Assembly: GCA_002448875.1 (NCBI GenBank)
Contig: DKAS01000126.1
Coordinates: forward strand, 11,759 to 18,710
DNA length: 6,952 nucleotides
Origin: Proteobacteria bacterium UBA6920
Lineage (GTDB): Bacteria > Pseudomonadota > Gammaproteobacteria > SG8-11
Direction: 5' to 3'
A program made the position numbers and the translations under genes. The first letter of the stretch is position 1. Every line of letters begins with the position of its first letter. Below are positions 1 to 5,171 of this stretch, piece after piece. The notes under the pieces are model-generated. The model saw only the letters and a list, made by a program, of their open reading frames with translations, made no database searches and was not told the DNA's origin.

Positions 1-674
1 GCGGCATCGGTCTGAATGAAATCCTCGAAGGTATTGATACCCAGGTGACTGCGCCCGGTGGCACTGACGATTCCCAGGGTCACCGTCTGGCCGACTCCGA
101 AGGGATTGCCCACTGCCAGCACCACGTCGCCCACCCTCAGGGCCTGGGACTGCCCCAGAGTGATACTGGGCAAACCCTCCAGTGCGACGCGCAACACCGC
201 CAGATCCGACTCCGGGTCCGTACCCACGACCGTAGCTGGCGCACTGCGCCCGTCCTTGAGCGCCACCAGGATCTCATCGGCGCCGTCGATCACATGATTA
301 TTGGTCAACAGGAAACCGTCCTGGCTGACGATGACCCCGGAGCCCAAGCTGTTTTCCGTGCGCTTGCTCGGCGGCTGAATATCGCCGAAGAAGCGGCGAA
401 ACGCCGGATCCTCGAACAGGGGATTGATACGCTGGGTGATCATCTTGCTGGTGTGGATATTGACCACCGCCGGGGTAGCCGCCTCCACCGCCGCCGCGTA
501 GGACACTGGACCGCTGCCGGTGGGGACCCCCGCCGGCACGACACTTTCGTTGAACACGATGGCCGGCCGATTGTCGCCCACCAGGCCGGGAAACAGTTTG
601 ATGATAACATAGGCAACCATCACGCCTATGACGGAATAGGTGAAGAAAAAATGCAGCCAGCGCTTTTTTATCAT
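1..674 (-). CDS. degS: DegS/AlgW-type membrane-anchored periplasmic serine protease (N-terminal part; 3' end outside window)
   Basis: Trypsin-like HtrA protease. In the known family, DegS/AlgW sits in the inner membrane facing the periplasm and makes the first cut in the anti-sigma factor RseA/MucA, starting the sigma-E envelope stress response. The 224 visible codons begin MIKKRWLHFFFTYSV. One hydrophobic segment at about residues 9-28 has no signal-peptidase site, so it looks like an anchor, as in DegS and unlike soluble DegP. The protease fold starts near residue 58 (SYAAAVEAATPAVVNI). GSGVIV is at 111-116, catalytic His127 lies in TNNHVID, catalytic Asp157 in ESDLAVL, and GNPFG follows further on. 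The visible part ends at QTDA, just before the expected GNSGG serine motif. The LA-loop region (about 77-108) is longer than in E. coli DegS and more like AlgW, as I remember them. The ATG at 674 has no clear Shine-Dalgarno, and no other in-frame ATG, GTG or TTG lies close upstream. The catalytic serine and PDZ domain are not visible. Confidence 0.92.
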   Translation of the reverse strand, partial: MIKKRWLHFFFTYSVIGVMVAYVIIKLFPGLVGDNRPAIVFNESVVPAGVPTGSGPVSYAAAVEAATPAVVNIHTSKMITQRINPLFEDPAFRRFFGDIQPPSKRTENSLGSGVIVSQDGFLLTNNHVIDGADEILVALKDGRSAPATVVGTDPESDLAVLRVALEGLPSITLGQSQALRVGDVVLAVGNPFGVGQTVTLGIVSATGRSHLGINTFEDFIQTDA

Positions 675-706
675 ACCGTGCCGGAGAATTGCAGGGAGTC
701 AGACCC

Positions 707-1459
707 ATGAAATTAGACGAATTGATGCGTTACTGCGCGCAACTTTTGAATATTACCAGTTTCAGCGACTACTGTCCCAATGGTCTGCAGGTGGAGGGCC
801 GGGAAGAGGTGCGGCATATCGTCTCCGGCGTCAGCGCCAGCCAGGCCCTGCTGACGGCGGCGGTGGCGGCGGGCGCCGATCTGGTCCTGGTTCACCACGG
901 GTATTTCTGGAAGGGCGAGGACCCGCGGGTGGTGGGCATGAAACAGCGACGCCTGCGCCTGTTGCTGCAACACCAGATCAACCTGGTGGCCTATCATCTG
1001 CCCCTGGACGCTCATCCCACCCTGGGCAATAACGCGCAACTGGCGGACCGCCTGGACCTGCAAATCCAGGGCGCGTTCGGCGATTCGCTGCCACCCCTCG
1101 GCCTGCACGGCGCCCTGACCACTCCCCGGTCCGGCACCGCACTGGCCGAACATATCGCCCGGACCCTGGGACGAACACCCCTGTTCGTCCCAGGTCATGA
1201 GCGGCCGGTCAGCACGGTCGCCTGGTGCTCCGGTGGCGCGCAATCCTATATCGAAGCGGCGGCCCGCCTGGGAGTCGACGCCTTTATCACCGGGGAAGCC
1301 TCGGAACACACGGTGCACGTGGCACGGGAAATGGGCTTAAACTTCTACGCCGCCGGGCATCACGCCACTGAGCGCTTCGGTGTCCAGGCACTGGGAGAAC
1401 ATCTGGCGCAGCATTTCAGTCTGCGCCATGAGTTTATCGATATCGACAATCCTGTTTGA
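707..1459 (+). CDS. ybgI: Nif3/YbgI family dinuclear metal-centre protein
   Basis: Cytoplasmic Nif3-like protein. Family members form toroidal hexamers with a two-metal site per subunit. Their cellular role is unsettled; some are annotated as GTP cyclohydrolase 1 type 2 homologues. The length of 250 aa matches E. coli YbgI (about 247). Likely metal ligands are all present: His63-His64 in VHHGYFW, His97 and Asp101 in YHLPLDAHP, and His218 and Glu222 in GHHATER. GNNAQLA (107-113) and TGEASEH (195-201) are also typical. I chose the ATG at 707 over an in-frame TTG at 689 because AGGGAG at 693-698 gives 8 nt spacing and the protein then starts MKLDELMRYC like its relatives. It is divergent from degS (32 bp between starts) and convergent with the PhnD-like gene (16 bp between stops). 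The degS/algW-nif3 pairing is known in Pseudomonas. No function in the sigma-E pathway can be claimed from sequence. Confidence 0.93.
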   Translation: MKLDELMRYCAQLLNITSFSDYCPNGLQVEGREEVRHIVSGVSASQALLTAAVAAGADLVLVHHGYFWKGEDPRVVGMKQRRLRLLLQHQINLVAYHLPLDAHPTLGNNAQLADRLDLQIQGAFGDSLPPLGLHGALTTPRSGTALAEHIARTLGRTPLFVPGHERPVSTVAWCSGGAQSYIEAAARLGVDAFITGEASEHTVHVAREMGLNFYAAGHHATERFGVQALGEHLAQHFSLRHEFIDIDNPV

Positions 1460-1466
1460 AGCAATA

Positions 1467-1480
1467 GCTAGTTGCCTAGC
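1467..1480. repeat. Small inverted repeat at the convergent nif3/phnD-like gene ends
   Basis: GCTAG (1467-1471), loop TTGC, CTAGC (1476-1480) form a perfect 5-bp stem across the 16-bp gap between two convergent genes. It includes the stop codon of the minus-strand gene. No U-tract follows on either strand, so a role as terminator is only a possibility. Confidence 0.35.
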
Positions 1481-2366
1481 GGGAAAGCGCAACCGCGCCA
1501 TAGGGTTCCAGGGACAGCTGTTTAAGCAACAATACCGCACTGTCCAGCGATGCCGGCTGGGCAAAGCGCAGGATGGCGCCGGGCTGGCTGGACGGCGCCC
1601 CCAAGCGAAATTCCAGCAAGGCGTTCTGTGCCAGGTAAGCCTGGCTGCTGCCCACCGTGGGCAGGCTGGTCACGCACCACTGGGGATGCAGACTGGTACT
1701 GCGCGCCAGCGGCGATTCATCGCTGACCCGGCGATCGACAATCACAAAGTCGTCCAGGTGAACCTTGCCTTCGCGCGCCAGGCTCCCCATCGCCCCGGTG
1801 TGCAGAAAAGCCGCGTCGGCGCTGCCATCCTGCACCGCGGCCACCAGCGCCTGGCTGCCACCCGCCAGGGCCAGCACCTGCACATCCTTGCCGGCTTCCA
1901 GGCCTTGATTGAACAGATAGTACGCCAGCAACAGGCTGTCATCGCCGTCAGCATCTGCGGCCAGCATGGCTACTTTCTTGCCCGCCAGATCCTTGCCGGT
2001 ATGCAAGGGGCTGCCGCGCCGCGCCACCAGTACGCCGCCCTGCCAGACTCCCTGACCATTATCCAGGGTCGCCAACACGCTGCCATGCAGGCGTTCGCGC
2101 ATGAATACCGCCTGGGTCGCCGGGGAGATCACCAGGTGCAGCTGCCCGGTTTCGGCCTGGCGGCGCAATTCGCGGGGATTGAGCAGCCTGACCTGCACCA
2201 CCTCGCCCAACCGCGCACCCAGATACTGCCCCAGGGGTTGCCAGCGCGCCGCGGCCTGATCATCACCGGCGGAAACCGCGATTCCCAGAACCAGATCGGC
2301 TTGCGCCGCGGCGCTGCCGACCATCAGGCACACTGCCATCGCGAGAAAAACCAAGCGGCGTCCCAT
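1476..2366 (-). CDS. PhnD-like periplasmic solute-binding protein (phosphate/phosphite/phosphonate-binding superfamily)
   Basis: Predicted secreted periplasmic type II solute-binding protein, 296 aa. A Sec signal peptide covers about residues 1-23 (basic MGRR, hydrophobic 5-17, likely cleavage after AQA). The mature part follows the PhnD-like pattern: LVLGIAV at the first strand, a WQPLGQYLGARLG helix (42-54), LHLVISPATQAVF (77-88), the domain-crossing DLAGKKVAML (126-135), a GSADAAFLHTG block (181-191), and STSLHPQW (223-230). The last motif resembles the ST-LYPEW motif of sensor-type PhnD domains, such as the periplasmic part of TtrS-like kinases, as recalled from the family. The ligand cannot be read from sequence. 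I chose the ATG at 2366 because GGAGG at 2376-2380 lies 9 nt upstream and the signal peptide then starts correctly; an in-frame start at 2462 would put a non-signal extension in front. No permease or ATPase gene is adjacent, so transport is unproven. Confidence 0.82.
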   Translation of the reverse strand: MGRRLVFLAMAVCLMVGSAAAQADLVLGIAVSAGDDQAAARWQPLGQYLGARLGEVVQVRLLNPRELRRQAETGQLHLVISPATQAVFMRERLHGSVLATLDNGQGVWQGGVLVARRGSPLHTGKDLAGKKVAMLAADADGDDSLLLAYYLFNQGLEAGKDVQVLALAGGSQALVAAVQDGSADAAFLHTGAMGSLAREGKVHLDDFVIVDRRVSDESPLARSTSLHPQWCVTSLPTVGSSQAYLAQNALLEFRLGAPSSQPGAILRFAQPASLDSAVLLLKQLSLEPYGAVALSR

Positions 2367-2586
2367 TGTTATCTTCCTCCCAGGCCTACCCGCGTACGGG
2401 CGGAAAAATTTACAAATAAAAATGTCTTCCCCCGTTAGCGACCGGCGCCGGCATGAGTTCAATAAGAAAATTTAATAAGGCGCCATCGCGGCGCAAGCGA
2501 TCCGGCGGTTCACGCCGGCAGCGGCGCAATATTGAAATAAGGAATTGTTATCAGCTATGGAAACCGCGGCGGGGAGGGAGAGGGAA
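2367..2586. other. Gene-free spacer with GC-rich dyads between yceI and the PhnD-like gene
   Basis: No credible gene is seen here. The open frames that cross it are antisense or lack family features. It holds a CCCG/CGGG dyad with a 4-nt loop (2389-2400), a 10-bp palindrome CCGGCGCCGG (2442-2451), GCGCC/GGCGC (2480-2494) and CCGGCG/CGCCGG with a 5-nt loop (2502-2518). AT-rich patches lie at about 2404-2424 and 2459-2479. The promoter of the PhnD-like gene should lie here, but I cannot pick a convincing -35/-10 pair. Confidence 0.6.
2376..2380 (-). promoter_or_regulatory. Shine-Dalgarno fixing the start of the PhnD-like gene
   Basis: On the minus strand GGAGG lies 9 nt before the ATG at 2366. 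This favours that start over the in-frame ATG at 2462. A small CCCG/CGGG hairpin (2389-2400) lies just upstream of it. Confidence 0.75.
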
Positions 2587-2617
2587 CATGGACCGGCACG
2601 CACCGTGCCGGTCCATG
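2587..2617 (-). terminator. Perfect 14-bp hairpin just past the yceI stop
   Basis: Arms CATGGACCGGCACG (2587-2600) and CGTGCCGGTCCATG (2604-2617) are exact reverse complements around a 3-nt loop. The hairpin lies 6 nt beyond the yceI stop on the minus strand. The sequence after it in that direction is pyrimidine-rich (TTCCCTCTCCC) rather than a clean T-run. It may be a non-canonical intrinsic terminator or a 3'-end stabilising stem for yceI mRNA. Confidence 0.6.
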
Positions 2618-2623
2618 GGCAAC

Positions 2624-3199
2624 TTACTGGTTCTTGCCAGCTTCGACTTCGAATTCCAGCGCCACATCATCACCGATGGCGGGCAGGCCGTATTTGATGC
2701 CGAAATCGGAACGCTTGATGGCGCCCTTGGCGTTGAACCCGCAGACTTCCTTGCCCTTCATCTGCGGCATGGGATGGGGACCGCATTTGGCATGGGTGAT
2801 TTCCAGGGTCACTGGTTTGGTCACATTCATGATGGTCAGCTCGCCTTCCACCTGGCTCGGCGTGTCGCCGTTAAAGGAAACCTTGGTCGACTTGTAAGTA
2901 ATCTTGGGAAATTCGGCGACATTGAAAAAATCCGGCGAGCGCAGGTGATCGTCACGCTTGATGAAACCGGTATTGATAGAGGCGGCGTCGATTGTGATAC
3001 TGACTGAGGCGGTCTTTTTCGCCGTGTCCAGCTCCAAGCTGCCCTCGGTTTTGTCAAAACGACCGTGCATGGTGGAAAAACCCAAATGCATGATGGTGAA
3101 ATGGGGATAGGTATGCGTCGGATCGAGGGTGTAGCTGCCGGCCCAGGCGGTGGGGGCAATGGCGGCGCCAAGCAGGGTCAACACAGCAAGTTTTTTCAT
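2624..3199 (-). CDS. yceI: YceI family periplasmic lipid-binding protein
   Basis: Predicted exported beta-barrel (lipocalin-like) protein of 191 aa, the same size as E. coli YceI. Family members bind polyisoprenoid or other amphiphilic molecules in the periplasm. A signal peptide spans residues 1-20 (MKKLAVLTLL, cleavage after AWA). The mature part shows the family pattern: YTLDPTHTYPHFTIMHLGFS (23-42), GRFDKTEGSLELD (46-58), DAASINTGFIKRDDHLRSPDFFNVAEFPKI as the signature region (71-100), LTIMNVTKPVTLEI (121-134), and KRSDFGIKYGLPAIGDDVALEFEVE near the end. Two cysteines, C139 and C153, flank a His/Pro-rich loop; I do not recall them in E. coli YceI. The ATG at 3199 has CTCCT on the plus strand (AGGAG, 3209-3213) with 9 nt spacing. 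It lies downstream of a membrane-protein gene on the same strand, 97 bp away with a hairpin between, so co-transcription is uncertain. No cytochrome b561 partner is seen. Confidence 0.92.
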   Translation of the reverse strand: MKKLAVLTLLGAAIAPTAWAGSYTLDPTHTYPHFTIMHLGFSTMHGRFDKTEGSLELDTAKKTASVSITIDAASINTGFIKRDDHLRSPDFFNVAEFPKITYKSTKVSFNGDTPSQVEGELTIMNVTKPVTLEITHAKCGPHPMPQMKGKEVCGFNAKGAIKRSDFGIKYGLPAIGDDVALEFEVEAGKNQ

Positions 3200-3264
3200 T
3201 TCTTTTTTCTCCTGAAGTGATAGCAAAATAAACAACATTGACAAAATAAAATAGTGGTTGTGCC

Positions 3265-3286
3265 GCGTGCCCGGTACCAGGCACGC
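3265..3286 (+). terminator. Strong hairpin with T-tract on the plus strand, between two minus-strand genes
   Basis: Arms GCGTGCCCG (3265-3273) and CAGGCACGC (3278-3286) pair over 9 bp, with one weak C/A or G/U position, around the loop GTAC. On the plus strand, TCTTTTTCTTT follows within 3 nt, which is intrinsic-terminator form. Both flanking genes run on the minus strand: the membrane-protein stop is at 3298-3300 and yceI starts at 3199. On that strand an A-rich tract precedes the stem and no immediate T-run follows. It could act in both directions or block antisense transcription. Confidence 0.55.
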
Positions 3287-3297
3287 AGTCTTTTTCT

Positions 3298-4125
3298 TTA
3301 GTAGAGTCCGGAGGAATCCTCCAGGGTTGACCACACCCAGGCCACCGCGCTGCCGGCGACGATCAACGCGGCGAGCAAATAGGCGACGCGCTGCTGCCAC
3401 CCAGGCAGCCTGCACACCCCCGGCAGCAGCGACACCAGTGGCGCCAACGCAAGCACCGCCAGCGCGTGCCAGGGCAGCTGGGCAAACAGCACGGCCCCCA
3501 GGCCCAGCAGGCCGGTTCCCAGCGCCACAGCCAAACCCAGGTCGAGGTTGAAACGAAAATCCGAGTAGCGCCAGGTCAGCAGCCACAGCGCGCCGGCACC
3601 GGCGGCCAGACCCGCGCTCAACTGCCCCAGCAGCGCCGAAGCGCCCAGGATGGAAATTATGCTGGTGCCCATCGCCAGGGCGAGCGAAACGGCCAAGGCC
3701 GCGGCACTATTCTCACGCATCCGATCCAGCGCCAGGACCAGCCATGCCAGGTAGAGTACGCCGCCGGCGATGGCGAGCCCCAGGGCCACGCCTTGCGTAT
3801 TGGCCAGTACGCGGTAGGCGATCCAGAAATAGGCGACCAGCATCAGCCCCAGAAGCGCAGCCCGGCGCTGCCCGGGTGCCTGCACACGATCAAGGACGAT
3901 CCCCGCCACCGCCGCCAGCACGACCACGAGCATGATCTTGCGGGCACCGGTCAGCGGCACGAATTCCAAGCCGTTCACCAGTAGGGCCGTGGTCACGAAA
4001 CCCAGCACCACTGCCCATCCGGCATAACGCGGCGCCCACCTGAACAGGCCCCAGCCGGCCAGCAGACTCAGCACCAGGGGGGCCACCGCCGACTGCACTT
4101 CCGGACGTTCAAGAACTGCCAGCAT
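3298..4125 (-). CDS. Unrecognised integral membrane protein with about ten predicted helices
   Basis: Predicted inner-membrane protein of 275 aa; I do not recognise a named family. Hydrophobic segments lie at about residues 12-30, 36-54, 62-79, 88-107, 112-133, 141-160, 164-185, 195-217, 220-237 and 248-266, so nine to ten helices fill nearly the whole chain. Short polar links include PLTGARK (57-63), RVQAPGQRR (80-88), ALDRMREN (132-139) and TWRYSDFRFN (184-193). There is no signal peptide, ATPase motif, conserved His pair or Cys pair that would suggest a transporter class, heme binding or thiol chemistry. The start at 4125 has GAGAGG close upstream (4131-4136, short spacing). A possible promoter overlapping a dyad lies about 35-65 nt upstream. 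The gene points away from the pentapeptide gene and towards yceI. Composition looks like its neighbours, so there is no sign of recent transfer. Confidence 0.75.
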   Translation of the reverse strand: MLAVLERPEVQSAVAPLVLSLLAGWGLFRWAPRYAGWAVVLGFVTTALLVNGLEFVPLTGARKIMLVVVLAAVAGIVLDRVQAPGQRRAALLGLMLVAYFWIAYRVLANTQGVALGLAIAGGVLYLAWLVLALDRMRENSAAALAVSLALAMGTSIISILGASALLGQLSAGLAAGAGALWLLTWRYSDFRFNLDLGLAVALGTGLLGLGAVLFAQLPWHALAVLALAPLVSLLPGVCRLPGWQQRVAYLLAALIVAGSAVAWVWSTLEDSSGLY

Positions 4126-4159
4126 CTATCCCTCTCGCACAGACATGGCCGTAGGTTTT

Positions 4160-4188
4160 AACATATACTGCTTTACAATAACAGCCAA
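4160..4188 (-). promoter_or_regulatory. Possible sigma-70 promoter for the membrane-protein gene
   Basis: On the minus strand TTGGCT (4183-4188) is followed after 17 nt by TATGTT (4160-4165). Each matches 4 of 6 consensus positions. The expected transcript start is near 4153, giving a leader of about 27 nt before the ATG at 4125. The -35 element lies inside a perfect dyad. Confidence 0.4.
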
Positions 4189-4201
4189 AACACCTTGGCT
4201 G
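4182..4201. repeat. Perfect 7-bp dyad overlapping the putative -35 element
   Basis: CAGCCAA (4182-4188), spacer AACACC, TTGGCTG (4195-4201) are exact reverse complements. The spacing and the overlap with a candidate -35 would suit a dimeric repressor operator. A simple transcript hairpin is the alternative. Confidence 0.5.
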
Positions 4202-4411
4202 CCGGACGGACTGCGGATTGATTTGTTTCGCAGCAATCAGTTGTTCATTTGCTGACCATATTCCAGTTGATAATTGGAGAATTAAATCCGTAAACAAATG
4301 TCACACCCCGCGCAAGAATCTCGGCGAATTTACCGACAACAGTATTAAATGGAACGGAAATCGCTAACGGTTCAGTGAGTTCTGATCGTGAAATAACATC
4401 TTAACCAGCAC

Positions 4412-4416
4412 AGGAG
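4412..4416 (+). promoter_or_regulatory. Shine-Dalgarno of the pentapeptide-repeat gene
   Basis: AGGAG lies 8 nt before the ATG at 4425, near-ideal spacing, and supports this as the true start. Confidence 0.75.
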
Positions 4417-4424
4417 TTTGCCTC

Positions 4425-4778
4425 ATGAGTACCGCCCCGGAGATCAAACAGGACAAGATGTACAAATTGCTGCGTGAAGGCAAAATCGCGGAATTCAATA
4501 AACGCAAAGCCGCCGGCGAAAAATTCGACCTGACGCACGCCGATTTTCGCAGCGTGGATCTGCGTGGCCTGGATGCCAGCGGCGTGGATTTCAGCCACGC
4601 CTATTTTCGCCAGGCGGATTTACGCGGCATCGATTTTTCCAACAGCAAACTCGAGGGCGCCAGCCTCAACGGCTCGAAAATTTCCGGTTGTTATTTCCCC
4701 AGGGCGCTGAGCGCGGAGGAAATCAATTTGTCCCTCACCCATGGTACCCGCATGCGTTCTCAGGGGACGCCAAAATAA
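4425..4778 (+). CDS. Short pentapeptide-repeat protein
   Basis: Predicted cytoplasmic protein of 117 aa with no signal peptide or membrane segment. Residues 10-33 form a charged, probably helical cap (KMYKLLREGKIAEFNKRKAAG). From about 34 to 93 the chain divides into twelve five-residue units with Leu, Phe or similar at the centre, for example ADFRS, VDLRG, VDFSH, AYFRQ, ADLRG, IDFSN, SKLEG, ASLNG and CYFPR. Twelve units would make three coils of a right-handed quadrilateral beta-helix. The last part (94-117) is polar and probably ends the coil. Known family members include DNA-gyrase-protecting proteins (Qnr, MfpA), but those are much longer (about 180-220 aa) and most pentapeptide proteins have no known function. 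No resistance role should be inferred. The gene stands alone, with a large regulatory spacer before it and an AT-rich palindrome right after its stop. Confidence 0.88.
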   Translation: MSTAPEIKQDKMYKLLREGKIAEFNKRKAAGEKFDLTHADFRSVDLRGLDASGVDFSHAYFRQADLRGIDFSNSKLEGASLNGSKISGCYFPRALSAEEINLSLTHGTRMRSQGTPK

Positions 4779-4782
4779 TGAA

Positions 4783-4797
4783 TATTAATTATTAATA
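4783..4797. repeat. All-A/T palindrome after the pentapeptide gene
   Basis: TATTAAT (4783-4789), T, ATTAATA (4791-4797) is a perfect 7-bp dyad made only of A and T. It starts 5 nt after the pentapeptide gene stop, inside an AT-rich run of about 35 nt in an otherwise GC-rich window. Confidence 0.5.
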
Positions 4798-4836
4798 ATC
4801 AATAAGTTACCATGTTATCCCGGGGCTTTTCAGGGC

Positions 4837-4864
4837 CCGGAAGCAGGAATTACGCTTGCTCCGG
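4837..4864 (+). repeat. Stem-loop before rpmE
   Basis: CCGGAAGCA (4837-4845) can pair with TGCTCCGG (4857-4864), giving 8 bp with one bulged A and an 11-nt loop. No T-run follows, so it is not a clear terminator for the pentapeptide gene. It overlaps the candidate rpmE -35 element. Confidence 0.35.
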
Positions 4865-4884
4865 AACGCAATTTGCCCTATTAT
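4856..4884 (+). promoter_or_regulatory. Candidate sigma-70 promoter for rpmE-nuclease-maeB
   Basis: TTGCTC (4856-4861), 17-nt spacer, TATTAT (4879-4884). The -10 matches 5 of 6 consensus positions; the -35 keeps only TTG. The expected start near 4891 leaves a leader of about 63 nt before the rpmE ATG. No Zur-box-like sequence was seen. Confidence 0.5.
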
Positions 4885-4953
4885 CAGGCGCCTTTTTCGG
4901 CAGTGCCGGTCAGCAATCGGCCAACTCTACAAGATGCAATTTGAGGTCATACC

Positions 4954-5163
4954 ATGAAAGCGGAAATCCATCCTGAATACAAAACGGTCAAAGTCACCTG
5001 CAGCTGCGGCAACAAGTTCGACACCGCTTCCACCATCGGCAAGAAAGACCTCAATATCGAAGTCTGCTCCGCCTGCCACCCGTTCTATACCGGCAAGCAG
5101 AAGATCATGGATACCGCTGGTCGCGTCGACCGTTTCCGCCAGAAGTACGGGCTGAAAAAATAA
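4954..5163 (+). CDS. rpmE: 50S ribosomal protein L31, zinc-binding (C+) type
   Basis: Component of the large ribosomal subunit that bridges to the small subunit. The protein is 69 aa, the usual size (E. coli L31 is 70 aa), and starts [16 protein letters not shown]. Four cysteines, C16 and C18 (CSCGN) and C38 and C41 (CSAC), are the zinc ligands of the C+ form, so this is the zinc-containing version rather than the zinc-free RpmE2 paralogue. HPFYTGKQK and [11 protein letters not shown] are conserved family blocks. GAGG at 4943-4946 lies 7 nt before the ATG. The stop is 8 nt before the nuclease start, which suggests one transcript with the following genes. Confidence 0.97.
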   Translation: MKAEIHPEYKTVKVTCSCGNKFDTASTIGKKDLNIEVCSACHPFYTGKQKIMDTAGRVDRFRQKYGLKK

Positions 5164-5171
5164 CGGTTCAC

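Larger units (their letters stand above)
4126..4424. other. Divergent intergenic region with three dyads and no gene
   Basis: This 299-bp spacer separates the membrane-protein gene (minus) from the pentapeptide gene (plus). It is visibly richer in A and T than the genes. It holds three dyads: CAGCCAA/TTGGCTG (4182-4201), CAGCAA/TTGCTG with a 12-nt spacer (4231-4254), and the near-perfect TCCAGTTGATAATTGGA (4262-4278). A short open frame crossing part of it on the minus strand has no family features. Plus-strand -35/-10 choices are all weak. Confidence 0.6.

Noticed and set aside
45..710. Long plus-strand open frame (221 codons) opposite degS
   Set aside because: It is antisense to a clear protease reading frame with His and Asp catalytic motifs, and its translation is His/Gln/Arg-rich with no family features.
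1380..2438. Plus-strand open frame of 352 codons overlapping nif3's end and the PhnD-like gene
   Set aside because: It is antisense to a gene with signal peptide, Shine-Dalgarno and family motifs. Its composition (Gln, His, Arg, Ala) is typical of a GC-rich shadow frame.
2453..3007. Plus-strand open frame of 184 codons opposite yceI
   Set aside because: yceI on the other strand is unmistakable. This frame lacks a ribosome site and any recognisable domain.
3217..3244. TTGTCA/TATCAC pair as a yceI promoter on the minus strand
   Set aside because: The spacing is 16 nt, but the transcript would start within the yceI Shine-Dalgarno (3209-3213), leaving no usable leader.
3200..3586. Extended start for yceI that would add about 129 residues upstream
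   Set aside because: The extension reads through the end of the membrane-protein gene in another frame and removes the signal peptide from the N-terminus. The ATG at 3199 has a good AGGAG at 9 nt.
4109..4297. Minus-strand 62-codon open frame in the divergent spacer
   Set aside because: No Shine-Dalgarno or family features, and it overlaps the membrane-protein start and the likely promoter.
4425..4778. Quinolone-resistance (Qnr-like) role for the pentapeptide protein
   Set aside because: It is far shorter than Qnr/MfpA proteins and the repeat alone does not indicate gyrase binding.
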